Source of the DNA: Flavobacteriaceae bacterium
Lineage (GTDB): Bacteria > Bacteroidota > Bacteroidia > Flavobacteriales > Flavobacteriaceae
NCBI GenBank assembly: GCA_947448525.1
Contig: CANFNV010000013.1
Span: 1-45,618 of the forward strand
DNA: 45,618 bases
Direction: 5' to 3'
Shown here: piece by piece, positions 19,404-28,223 of the stretch
Layout of the letters: each line of letters begins with the position of its first letter
Numbering within the stretch: the stretch's first letter is position 1
Position numbers and translations under genes: made by a program
The notes under the pieces: generated by a model
Seen by the model: the letters and a program-made list of their open reading frames with translations, nothing else
Databases searched by the model: none
What the model was told of the DNA's origin: nothing

Positions 19404-21830
19404 ATGAAATTCAAAATTCGATACCATTACCAACTACTATTATTTTTTTCAATTTTCAGTTTCAATTCCTTATATGCTCAAAAATCGGAGACTATTGAAC
19501 GTACTAAAACCAATATTAATAGCAATTGGAATTACTTAGAAAATGCAACTTCAAATAGTAACGAAGCAAAAAATGCGACCAATTGGGTTGCGTTAGACTT
19601 ACCTCATAGTTGGAATAGTCTTGATGCAACAGATAACGATCCAGGATATAGACGAAGCGCAAGTTGGTACAAAAAAAATCTTGTTATTACCAATATTGAT
19701 ACTAACAAATTATATAAATTATATTTTGAAGGATCAAATATTACCACTAAAGTATATATAAACGAGAAAGAAGTTGGCGGACATATTGGAGGGTATATCG
19801 GATTTACTTTAGATATTTCAAAATTTATTAAAGAAGGAGCAAATGAAGTTTTAGTTCGCGTTGATAATAGTTATAACATAGAAATCATTCCTTCTCAAAA
19901 AAGTGATTTTATCATTTATGGCGGAATCACAAGAGATGTTTGGTTGCTAACAATGTCCAAAAAAAATATCGATAATATAAAAATTACAACTCCACAAGTT
20001 TCCGAGAAATCGGCCACTTTAAATTTAGTAGCCTCAGTAAAAGACTTGAATAATCCAAATGAATTTAGTTATATAGCCCAACTAACAAGCCCAAAAGGAA
20101 AAGTAGTTGCTACAAAAAAAGGAAGTTTTTCTGGTGCTACAACCGAAATAAATTTCAAAGAAATAAAAAATCCGGAGTTATGGGATGTAAAAAACCCAAA
20201 TTTATATTCGGTATCTGTTTCAATGTTGGAAAACGGAATTGAAATAGATAAAATTCAGGATAAAGTTGGATTCAGATGGTTTGAATTTAAAGATAATGGA
20301 CCATTTTTTCTTAACGGAAAAAGACTATTAATTAGAGGAACCCATCGTCATGAAGAACATGCAGGCGTTGGGGCAGCAATGTCAAATCAGCAACAACGAA
20401 AAGACATGGAATCTATAAAAGAAATGGGCGCAAACTTTGTTAGATTGGCACATTATCCTCAAGATCCAGAAGTATATAAAACATGCGATGAACTTGGTTT
20501 ATTAGTTTGGGATGAATTACCTTGGTGTCGAGGTGGAATAGGAAATGATGTTTGGCAAACCAATGCCAAAAATATGCTTGGCGAAATGATCAATCAAAAT
20601 TTCAACCACCCTTCCATTATTCTTTGGTCATTAGGTAATGAAATGAGTTGGTTACCCGATTTTAAAGACGGAGATAATACCGCTAAAATGAATGTGTTTT
20701 TATCGGAACTTAATGATATGGCTCATAAATTAGATCCTTCTAGAAAAACAGTAATCCGTAAATATGAAGAAGGATCAAAAATTGTAGATGTTTTCTCTCC
20801 TTCAATTTGGTCGGGTTGGTATTCTGGTAGTTACAAAAGTTACAAAAAAGCCATTGACAAATATAAAATAGATTATAAACACTTCATTCATGCCGAATAC
20901 GGTGGGGATAGCCATGTTGGTCGTCATTCTGAAAATCCAATTAATGGAGAAGGGCAAATAAAATCCGAAGGTTGGGAAGAAGCAATTGTTCAAACTAAAG
21001 TGGCTAACATTGCTCAAATAGGTGATTGGAGTGAAAATTACATTGTAGATTTATTTGATTGGCATTTGCATATTTCTGAAAACGATCCAACTTTTGTAGG
21101 TAATCTGCAATGGTCTTTTAAAGATTTTGCAACACCATTAAGACCAGAAGATGATATTCCGTATATGAATCAAAAAGGATTGGTAGACAGAAATGGAAAT
21201 CCTAAAGATGCCTATTATGTTTTTAAAAGTTATTGGAGCGAAAAACCGTTCACTTATATAGAATCGCACACTTGGACGGAGCGACAAGGTCCAAAAGATA
21301 CTCCAAGAGTATTGAATGTATTTAGTAATTGCCCTAAAGTGGAATTCTTTCAAAACAGCGTTTCATTAGGCATAAAAACTAGAGACATTACAGCTTATCC
21401 TGCTTGCGGATTGACTTGGGAAGTGAAATTCTCAGAAGGAAAAAATAACTTTGTTGCCATTGGAATTAATAATGATGGGACTAAAGTTTCCGATACGATC
21501 AATGTAAATTATAGATTTACAAAAAATGGTGCTGCAGACGGATTGAAATTATCAGCTGAAAAATTAAAAAACGGAAATTATCTAGTTACTGCAATTGCTG
21601 TAGATAAAAATAATATGCGTTGTTTAGATTATGAAGAACGAGTATATTTTCAATGCTTGTCTGGCGGGCAAAACCTAAAAAATCAAGGAACGCCTACCGG
21701 CAGCGAATCTATTAAAATGGCAAACGGAAAAGCAGCTATTGAGGTTATTCCAAATACCATTGGAGATTATATTGAGATGAATATTTTAAATCAAAATTTT
21801 AAAGGAGAATATTTAAAATTTAAGAAATAA
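19404..21830 (+). CDS. GH2 family exo-glycosidase
   Basis: This 808-residue exported glycosidase has a signal peptide ending near LYAQ, an N-terminal sugar-binding domain (DLPHSWNSLD, then ASWYKKNL), an Ig-like domain, a TIM barrel starting near LLIRGTHRHEEHAG, and C-terminal beta domains. The acid/base is Glu413 in LWSLGNEMSW and the nucleophile Glu498 in HAEYGGDSH. GH2 includes beta-galactosidases, beta-glucuronidases and others, and the sequence alone does not settle which. The uronate-only context makes beta-glucuronidase activity plausible. It is the only retaining glycosidase of a non-lyase type in the window. Confidence 0.9.
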   Translation: MKFKIRYHYQLLLFFSIFSFNSLYAQKSETIERTKTNINSNWNYLENATSNSNEAKNATNWVALDLPHSWNSLDATDNDPGYRRSASWYKKNLVITNIDTNKLYKLYFEGSNITTKVYINEKEVGGHIGGYIGFTLDISKFIKEGANEVLVRVDNSYNIEIIPSQKSDFIIYGGITRDVWLLTMSKKNIDNIKITTPQVSEKSATLNLVASVKDLNNPNEFSYIAQLTSPKGKVVATKKGSFSGATTEINFKEIKNPELWDVKNPNLYSVSVSMLENGIEIDKIQDKVGFRWFEFKDNGPFFLNGKRLLIRGTHRHEEHAGVGAAMSNQQQRKDMESIKEMGANFVRLAHYPQDPEVYKTCDELGLLVWDELPWCRGGIGNDVWQTNAKNMLGEMINQNFNHPSIILWSLGNEMSWLPDFKDGDNTAKMNVFLSELNDMAHKLDPSRKTVIRKYEEGSKIVDVFSPSIWSGWYSGSYKSYKKAIDKYKIDYKHFIHAEYGGDSHVGRHSENPINGEGQIKSEGWEEAIVQTKVANIAQIGDWSENYIVDLFDWHLHISENDPTFVGNLQWSFKDFATPLRPEDDIPYMNQKGLVDRNGNPKDAYYVFKSYWSEKPFTYIESHTWTERQGPKDTPRVLNVFSNCPKVEFFQNSVSLGIKTRDITAYPACGLTWEVKFSEGKNNFVAIGINNDGTKVSDTINVNYRFTKNGAADGLKLSAEKLKNGNYLVTAIAVDKNNMRCLDYEERVYFQCLSGGQNLKNQGTPTGSESIKMANGKAAIEVIPNTIGDYIEMNILNQNFKGEYLKFKK

Positions 21831-21860
21831 TAACTTAGGTATATTTTTACCTCATTTCAA

Positions 21861-23033
21861 ATGAAAAAATTAAATTTTATAGCACTTTTTTTAGTTGCAA
21901 TTAGTATGCTTACTAGTTGTGCAAATACTAAAATGGCATTTAATTTAAACGAAATTGAAAAAAGTCGGGTAATTGAAAATGCCTTGTTATTCCTAAATGA
22001 AACTCCTGTAACAGTTACTAATTCTTATTGTAATAGAAGTGCCGGAACTATTCACGATTTTTACTCTGAAGGTGATTATTGGTGGCCAGACGAAAAAAAT
22101 CCCGATGGTCCTTATATAAGAAAAGACGGTTATACTAACCCCGCAAATTTTACTGCACATAGAGAATCTTTAATTCGGTTTAGCCAAATTTCTGGTGCCT
22201 TAGCATCTGCTTACGTTTTAACTAAAGACGTGAAATATGCGAAACAATTAGTACTTCATTTACAAGCTTGGTTTATAAATCAGGACACTAAAATGACTCC
22301 TAATTTGCTTTATGCACAAGCAATAAAGGGTGTTGCAACAGGCCGGGGAATTGGAATTATTGATACTGTTCATCTAGTTGAAGTTACTAAAGCAATTATA
22401 GCAATTGAAAATTCGGGGGCACTTTCCAAAGCCGATTTGGCAGCTATAAAATCCTGGTTTTCTGATTACCTAAATTGGATAACTACACATGAATACGGCA
22501 TTTCCGAAAGAGATAATGGCAACAATCACAGCGTATGCTGGACCATGCAAGTGGCGGCTTTTGCTGCTTTGATAAAGGATGAAAAAACAATGGATTTCTG
22601 TAGAAATTTTTATAAAACTACTCTTTTACAAAACCAAATGGAAAAAGATGGAAGCTTTCCGTTGGAATTAAAAAGAACAAAACCGTATGGCTATTCCTTA
22701 TTTAATTTAGATGCAATGTCAAGCATTTGTCAAATTTTATCTACTAAAAAGGACAATCTTTTTACATATACTACTAAGGACGGAAAAAATATAAAATTAG
22801 GAATGGAATTTATGTTTCCATACATTGAAAACAAATCACTTTGGCCTTACCAACAAGATGTAATGTATTGGAACGAATGGCCAGTGCGACAATCAAGCTT
22901 GATTTTTGAAGGTTTGGCTTTAAAAAACAATACGTATTTAAACCTATGGAAATCTCTTAAATCAAATTATACAACACCCGAAATAATTAGAAACATGCCA
23001 GTTCGATACCCTATATTATGGGTTATAAATTAA
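21861..23033 (+). CDS. Lipoprotein polysaccharide lyase, alginate_lyase domain (PL5/PL38-type)
   Basis: This 390-residue lipoprotein has lipobox LTSC with Cys20, so it is membrane anchored and possibly surface exposed. The alpha/alpha-toroid alginate_lyase domain (PF05426 type) shows YWWPDEKNPDGPYIRKDG (73-90), the GRGIGIIDT segment (161-169), the catalytic Asn-His pair N222-H223 in GNNHSVCWT, and the LKRTKPYGYSLFNLDA block (270-285) supplying Arg272 and Tyr276/278. Related families cleave alginate or glucuronan, so the bond cut here should involve a uronic acid. The closest named family is probably PL38, which cannot be confirmed by eye. A paralogue lies at 37267-38490. Confidence 0.85.
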   Translation: MKKLNFIALFLVAISMLTSCANTKMAFNLNEIEKSRVIENALLFLNETPVTVTNSYCNRSAGTIHDFYSEGDYWWPDEKNPDGPYIRKDGYTNPANFTAHRESLIRFSQISGALASAYVLTKDVKYAKQLVLHLQAWFINQDTKMTPNLLYAQAIKGVATGRGIGIIDTVHLVEVTKAIIAIENSGALSKADLAAIKSWFSDYLNWITTHEYGISERDNGNNHSVCWTMQVAAFAALIKDEKTMDFCRNFYKTTLLQNQMEKDGSFPLELKRTKPYGYSLFNLDAMSSICQILSTKKDNLFTYTTKDGKNIKLGMEFMFPYIENKSLWPYQQDVMYWNEWPVRQSSLIFEGLALKNNTYLNLWKSLKSNYTTPEIIRNMPVRYPILWVIN

Positions 23034-23112
23034 AATATACTATTTTTTAAACCATAGCACTATTAGTTAGTCCTAAACATAATAATAAATACCAATACTA
23101 AATAAAATTTAA

Positions 23113-24738
23113 ATGAAAAAATTAATCGTATCCGCTCTTTTAGGAATTTTATGCATCTCTTCAATAGTTGCACAAGAAAAATCAAAACCAAATGTGCTAT
23201 TCATCGCAATTGATGACTTAAAACCATTATTAGGTTGCTATGGAAATACTCTTGTTAAAACACCAAATATAGATCGTTTAGCAAGTATGGGTACCGTATT
23301 TTTAAATAACTATTGCCAACAAGCTGTTTGTGGGCCAACACGAGCTAGTATTTTAACTGGATTGCGTCCTGATGTTACAAAAGTACGAGACTTGAAAACC
23401 AAAATGAGAGATATGAACCCTAATATTATTACCCTTCCAGAATATTTTATCAGTCAAGGATATGAAACATCGGGAGTAGGAAAAATATTTCATCCGAGTT
23501 GTGTAGATAAAAAAGTAGATCCTCAATCGTGGACTATTCCTTTCTTATTTCCAAAAGAATCTGATTATTCAAATGGTTTTCCAGTTCAAAAACATTATCA
23601 ATCTCCCGAATTAAAAGCACAACAAGCAAAAGAAGAGGAAGTTGTTGTGGCAGATGAAAATGGGAAAGGAAAGGATAAAAAGAAAGGTAAAAAGGAGGAT
23701 TTAGATGAAGACGGGGGAGGTTCAAGAGGCCCTGCTTTTGAGTGCTTAGATTTGCCAGACAATGCCTATGAAGATGGCGTTACTGCATTGTTAGCAGAAA
23801 ATCAAATTATCAAATTATCTAAAGCAAACAAACCATTCTTTATGGCTGTTGGTTTTCATAAACCTCATCTTCCTTTTGTTTCTCCAAAAAAATATTGGGA
23901 TTTATACAAAAGAGAAGATATGCCAATAGCTGAATTTCAAGAGCACGCTTCTAATAGTAAAGATTTCTCTTATCAATTTCCTGGCGAATTAACAAGTTAT
24001 TCTGGTGTGAAGGAATTTGCAAAATATAATGATAAAAGCGTTAATAAATTTAATTTGGCTATTGATAAACAAAAAGAATTGGTTCATGCATATTATGCTG
24101 CCGTTTCTTATGCCGATGCTCAAGTTGGAATTTTATTAAATACTTTAGAAAAATTGGGCTCACTTAATAATACAATTATTGTACTTTGGGGAGATCATGG
24201 ATGGCATTTAGGTGATCATGACATGTGGGGGAAACATACCAATTATGAGCAAGCTACTAAAGCGCCATTAATTATTGCTGCACCAGGAATGAAATCTGGA
24301 AAAACCAAATCAATGACCGAATTTGTAGATGTATTCCCTACACTTTGTGAATTATCTGGTGGAACTCCAGCAGCTTATTTAGAAGGAAAAAGTTTGGTTC
24401 CTGTTATGAAAAATAACAAAGCGTCTGTAAAAGAATATGCAATGAGCCAATATCCACGAAAAATGGATAAAGCAGATATTACTGAAGAGGATAAAAAAGG
24501 AAAACTAATGGGGTATTCTTTAAGAACCGAACAATATCGTTATACCGTATGGTTAAAAAACTATACCAGCGACAAACCTTATAGTGCAGATAAAGTATAT
24601 ACCAGAGAATTATATGATTATGTTAAAGATCCTTTAGAAAAAGTAAATGTTTCAGAAGATAAAAATTATGCGGCAATTGCTGCCAAATTAGATAAAAAAT
24701 TGGTAGATTATTTCAATTCTAAAGAAGTTAAAAAATAA
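23113..24738 (+). CDS. Sulfatase, iduronate-2-sulfatase-like (first paralogue)
   Basis: This 541-residue exported sulfatase of the S1 family has a signal peptide ending at VAQ. The metal residues are in FIAIDDLKPLLGCYG. Cys73 in AVCGPTRAS is the C-x-P-x-R residue to be converted to formylglycine. Further active-site segments are GFHKPHLPFVSPKKYWDLY and LWGDHGWHLGDHDMWGKH. The order and spacing match iduronate-2-sulfatase-like enzymes (probably S1_7). A highly charged Lys/Glu/Asp-rich insertion at about residues 168-206 is absent from the two paralogues. A 79-nt gap precedes the gene, with no convincing promoter seen. Confidence 0.93.
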   Translation: MKKLIVSALLGILCISSIVAQEKSKPNVLFIAIDDLKPLLGCYGNTLVKTPNIDRLASMGTVFLNNYCQQAVCGPTRASILTGLRPDVTKVRDLKTKMRDMNPNIITLPEYFISQGYETSGVGKIFHPSCVDKKVDPQSWTIPFLFPKESDYSNGFPVQKHYQSPELKAQQAKEEEVVVADENGKGKDKKKGKKEDLDEDGGGSRGPAFECLDLPDNAYEDGVTALLAENQIIKLSKANKPFFMAVGFHKPHLPFVSPKKYWDLYKREDMPIAEFQEHASNSKDFSYQFPGELTSYSGVKEFAKYNDKSVNKFNLAIDKQKELVHAYYAAVSYADAQVGILLNTLEKLGSLNNTIIVLWGDHGWHLGDHDMWGKHTNYEQATKAPLIIAAPGMKSGKTKSMTEFVDVFPTLCELSGGTPAAYLEGKSLVPVMKNNKASVKEYAMSQYPRKMDKADITEEDKKGKLMGYSLRTEQYRYTVWLKNYTSDKPYSADKVYTRELYDYVKDPLEKVNVSEDKNYAAIAAKLDKKLVDYFNSKEVKK

Positions 24739-24753
24739 TAATAGATCAAAGAA

Positions 24754-26376
24754 ATGATTAAAAAAAGTATACATTTTTCGGTAGTTTTATTTCTATTTGC
24801 AATTTCAACTTCAGTTATTGCCCAAAAGAAAGCAAACAACAAACCCAATATTTTATTTATTGCTGTAGATGATTTAAAGCCTCTTTTGGGCTGCTACGGA
24901 AATACATTAGTAAAAACTCCAAATATTGATAGATTAGCAAAAATGGCTACAGTTTTTAATAGAAATTATTGCCAACAAGCTATCTGCGGTCCTACAAGAG
25001 CTAGTTTAATGACTGGAACTCGTCCTGATGTCACAAAGGTTTGGAATTTAACCACTCAAATGCGCGATGTAAATCCAAATTTAGTTACCCTACCTCAATA
25101 TTTAATATCTCAAGGTTATGAAACTTCGGCAATCGGAAAAATATACCATCCATCAAGCGCTATTAATGGTGTAGATCCTGCATCTTGGAGTGTTCCATAT
25201 TTAAAATCTAAGGAATCTGATTTTCCTGCCGATTTAGGTGAACCTGCAAATGGACAGTATCAAATGAAGGAGACTAAAGAAAAGATGACTCCCGAAATAA
25301 TTGCTGAAAGAAAACAAAAAAACAAAGATTTAGCTGCAAATGATGAAAATCCTAAGAGCATAAAAGGACCTTCTACTGAATGTATTGATGTTCCAGATAC
25401 GGCTTATGAGGATGGCGTAATTGCATTACTGGCTAAAGATCAAATTATTTCGCTTTCGAAAAAAGAAAAGCCATTTTTTATGGCTGTTGGTTTTCACCGA
25501 CCACATTTACCTTTTGTAGCCCCAAAAAAATATTGGGATTTATACAATAGAGAGGATATGCCAATTGCATCTTTTCAAGAGCATTCTAAAAACGGGCCGC
25601 TAATTGCTTATCATCAATCGGGAGAATTGAGAAATTATCTTGATATTCCTGAGTTTGCAACCTTATCTGCAGATTCACTTAGAATAGGCCTGAAATTAGA
25701 AAAACAGAAAGAACTAATTCATGGTTATTATGCCGCAGTATCCTATATGGATGCTCAAGTAGGAATTTTATTAAATACATTAGAATCTTTAGGAACGCTT
25801 GATAATACTATTATTGTTCTTTGGGGCGATCATGGATGGCACTTAGGTGATCACGATTTATGGCATAAACACACTAATTTTGAAGAAGCTACAAGGGCAC
25901 CCTTAATTATTGCTGGCCCGGGAATAAAAGCAGGAAAAACAAGTTCGCTTACCGAATTTGTGGATGTTTTTCCAACAATTTGTGATTTAGCTGGCGTTAC
26001 CATTCCTAATAATTTAGATGGAAAAAGTTTAAAACCTTTAATGATTAACAATAAAGAAATTGCTAAAGAATATTCTATTAGCCAGTATCCAAGAAAAATG
26101 AAAAAAGCCGAAATGGCTAAAGCTGGATATACTGATTCCAAAATTATGGGGTATAGTTTGAGAACCGATAATTTTCGTTACACTATATGGATGAATGACT
26201 TTACTAGCAAACAAACATTTAATGATGCGCAAGTTTATGCTTCGGAATTGTATGATTATGTAAAAGATCCATTAGAAACTGTAAATGTTGCAAATGATTC
26301 TAATTACGCTAAAATATCGAAAGATCTAAAATCAAAAATGATAGCGTTTTTTAAAAGCCAAGAAGCCAAAAAATAA
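24754..26376 (+). CDS. Sulfatase, iduronate-2-sulfatase-like (second paralogue)
   Basis: This 540-residue sulfatase is closely related to its upstream neighbour and begins 15 nt after that gene's stop codon. It has a signal peptide ending at VIAQ, the AVDDLKPLLGCYGN metal site, Cys78 in AICGPTRAS, GFHRPHLPFVAPKKYWDLY and WGDHGWHLGDHDLWHKH. The variable loop (about 160-215) carries the EKMTPEIIAERKQKN sequence instead of the acidic/lysine tract of the first paralogue. The pair looks like a tandem duplication that has diverged mainly in this loop, suggesting different sulfate positions or chain contexts. The substrate is not determined. Confidence 0.93.
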   Translation: MIKKSIHFSVVLFLFAISTSVIAQKKANNKPNILFIAVDDLKPLLGCYGNTLVKTPNIDRLAKMATVFNRNYCQQAICGPTRASLMTGTRPDVTKVWNLTTQMRDVNPNLVTLPQYLISQGYETSAIGKIYHPSSAINGVDPASWSVPYLKSKESDFPADLGEPANGQYQMKETKEKMTPEIIAERKQKNKDLAANDENPKSIKGPSTECIDVPDTAYEDGVIALLAKDQIISLSKKEKPFFMAVGFHRPHLPFVAPKKYWDLYNREDMPIASFQEHSKNGPLIAYHQSGELRNYLDIPEFATLSADSLRIGLKLEKQKELIHGYYAAVSYMDAQVGILLNTLESLGTLDNTIIVLWGDHGWHLGDHDLWHKHTNFEEATRAPLIIAGPGIKAGKTSSLTEFVDVFPTICDLAGVTIPNNLDGKSLKPLMINNKEIAKEYSISQYPRKMKKAEMAKAGYTDSKIMGYSLRTDNFRYTIWMNDFTSKQTFNDAQVYASELYDYVKDPLETVNVANDSNYAKISKDLKSKMIAFFKSQEAKK

Positions 26377-26396
26377 TTTTTTTAAATACTAATAAA

Positions 26397-28211
26397 ATGA
26401 AAAATAACTACTTTCTTGTATCTATATTATTACTTCTTGTTGTAGTACAAGGAACTAGTTATGCGCAAACATCTACTTTGGTTTCAGTTGGAACAAACGG
26501 ACATCTTATTTACACTGCCGATGCTAAAGGAAACATTGTTCCAGATTTTAGTGCTGTAGGGTACAAAACCAGTGAAGCACCAATTCCAACAATTGATGTA
26601 GTACTTACAGTAAATCCCGTAGTTGGCGATAATTTAGCCAATATACAGAATGCTGTGAATCAAGTTGCAGCAATGCCTTTAGATGCCAATGGTTTTAGAG
26701 GCGCCATTTTATTTACGGGAGGAACTTATAATGTAAGTGATTCTGTTATTATTCCAAGTAGTGGTATAGTACTTCGGGGAGTTGGTTATGATGGTAACGG
26801 AACTAATTTTATTGGAACCAAAACTTCTCAATTTACCCTTTTTACATTTTTAGGTGCTTCTGGAACAGCATATTTTTCAGGATCTTCCACAAGAAAAGCT
26901 ATTACAGATTCTTATGTGCCAATTGGTAAAAAACAAATTACCGTAGCTTCAGGACATTCATTTGCGGTTGGTGATAAAGTTTTTGTTCACCGAATACCAA
27001 ATACTGCATGGATAAGTTTATTAGGGATGGATTTATTATCTACTATTGATCCTGCTGCTGTTGATTGGACTGCAAGTGCTTATGACATGAATTCAGAAAG
27101 AAAAATAATGGCCATAAGTGGTAATCTAATCACTTTAGATGCGCCAATTATGGATATTATTGACCCTATATATTCTACAGGCGAATTGGTAAAATTTACC
27201 GATAGCAGAATTCAAAATTGCGGTATCGAAAACTTGCGAATTTCATCAACCTATACTTCTACTACTGATGAAAATCATGGTTGGGAAGCAGTTTCGTTTG
27301 AAAACATTTATAACAGTTGGGCAAAAAATTTAGAAGTATATTATTTTGGATATTCAGCTGTACATATTAATTCTCATGCCAGTTTTATTACGGTAGATAA
27401 TTGTAAAATGTTAGATGCAAAATCTACCATTGATGGCGGTAGAAGGTATTCCTTTAATGTAGATGGACAACGCTGTTTGGTTCAAAATTGTGTTACTAGA
27501 GATGGTCGTCATGACTATGTAGATGGCAGCAGAACTTGCGGTCCAAATGTTTTTTATAATTCCTCTTCTACCCTTCAAAACAGTGATATTGGCCCTCATC
27601 ACCGTTGGTCTACAGGAATATTGTTCGACAATATAATTGGCAACGGAAGTATGGATGTGCAAAACCGACTGGGCATGGGAAGTGGGCATGGGTGGGCAGG
27701 TGGACAAACTATGTTTTGGAATTGTAACGCTGCTAGAATGGTAATTCAAGATCCTCCAGGGGATGAAATTAATTGGTCCATTGGATGTATTAGCCCTATA
27801 ATAACTGGCATTGGTGATGCAACTACCGAACCAATAGGAACAGTTCAGTCGCAAGGAACTCACATAGAAGCTATACCAAGTTTGTTTATGGCTCAATTAA
27901 ATGACAGATTAGGTGTATTATCAAACAATCAAATTGATGCAACGAGTTTTGGAAACACATTATTCATTGATCCAAATCCTGCAAAAACTCAAATTACTTT
28001 TAATTCATTAGAAGCATTTAATTCTATAATTAGAATTTCTATTTATAGCATTACTGGTCAATTAGTAAAAAATCAAACAGAAATAACTGATTTTTCTGAA
28101 AACAAATTATCATTTAAGTATGATGTAACAGATTTAGACGATGGAATCTATTTTGCTGAAATATTAAATAATTCTATTTGTAAAACCATAAAGTTTATTG
28201 TAAAAAAATAA
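26397..28211 (+). CDS. T9SS-secreted beta-helix protein, candidate lyase of unknown family
   Basis: This 604-residue protein has a signal peptide (ending near SYAQ), a Pectate_lyase_3-like beta-helix beginning after PDFSAVGYKTSEAPIP (GGTYNVSDSVIIPSSGIVLRG), a roughly 110-residue insertion (about 140-270), a main helix, and a T9SS sorting domain starting near FIDPNPAKT and ending TIKFIVKK. The C-terminal helix part has GPHHRWSTGILFDNI (His401, His402, Arg403), LGMGSGHGWAGG (His431) and MFWNC. The protein encoded at 12133-13812 has an equivalent but diverged pattern. Export to the surface beside a T9SS PL6 lyase suggests an initial endo-acting enzyme. No known catalytic family was recognised. 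Confidence 0.75.
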   Translation: MKNNYFLVSILLLLVVVQGTSYAQTSTLVSVGTNGHLIYTADAKGNIVPDFSAVGYKTSEAPIPTIDVVLTVNPVVGDNLANIQNAVNQVAAMPLDANGFRGAILFTGGTYNVSDSVIIPSSGIVLRGVGYDGNGTNFIGTKTSQFTLFTFLGASGTAYFSGSSTRKAITDSYVPIGKKQITVASGHSFAVGDKVFVHRIPNTAWISLLGMDLLSTIDPAAVDWTASAYDMNSERKIMAISGNLITLDAPIMDIIDPIYSTGELVKFTDSRIQNCGIENLRISSTYTSTTDENHGWEAVSFENIYNSWAKNLEVYYFGYSAVHINSHASFITVDNCKMLDAKSTIDGGRRYSFNVDGQRCLVQNCVTRDGRHDYVDGSRTCGPNVFYNSSSTLQNSDIGPHHRWSTGILFDNIIGNGSMDVQNRLGMGSGHGWAGGQTMFWNCNAARMVIQDPPGDEINWSIGCISPIITGIGDATTEPIGTVQSQGTHIEAIPSLFMAQLNDRLGVLSNNQIDATSFGNTLFIDPNPAKTQITFNSLEAFNSIIRISIYSITGQLVKNQTEITDFSENKLSFKYDVTDLDDGIYFAEILNNSICKTIKFIVKK

Positions 28212-28223
28212 ATTAATCTAATT

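Noticed and set aside
23034..23112. Internal promoter before the first sulfatase gene
   Set aside because: The 79-nt gap has no TAnnTTTG box and no shared element, so read-through within the operon is more likely.
27411..27896. 161-codon open frame on the - strand
   Set aside because: It is fully inside the beta-helix gene, with no signal, motif or promoter. Other antisense frames in the window are likewise shadows of real genes.
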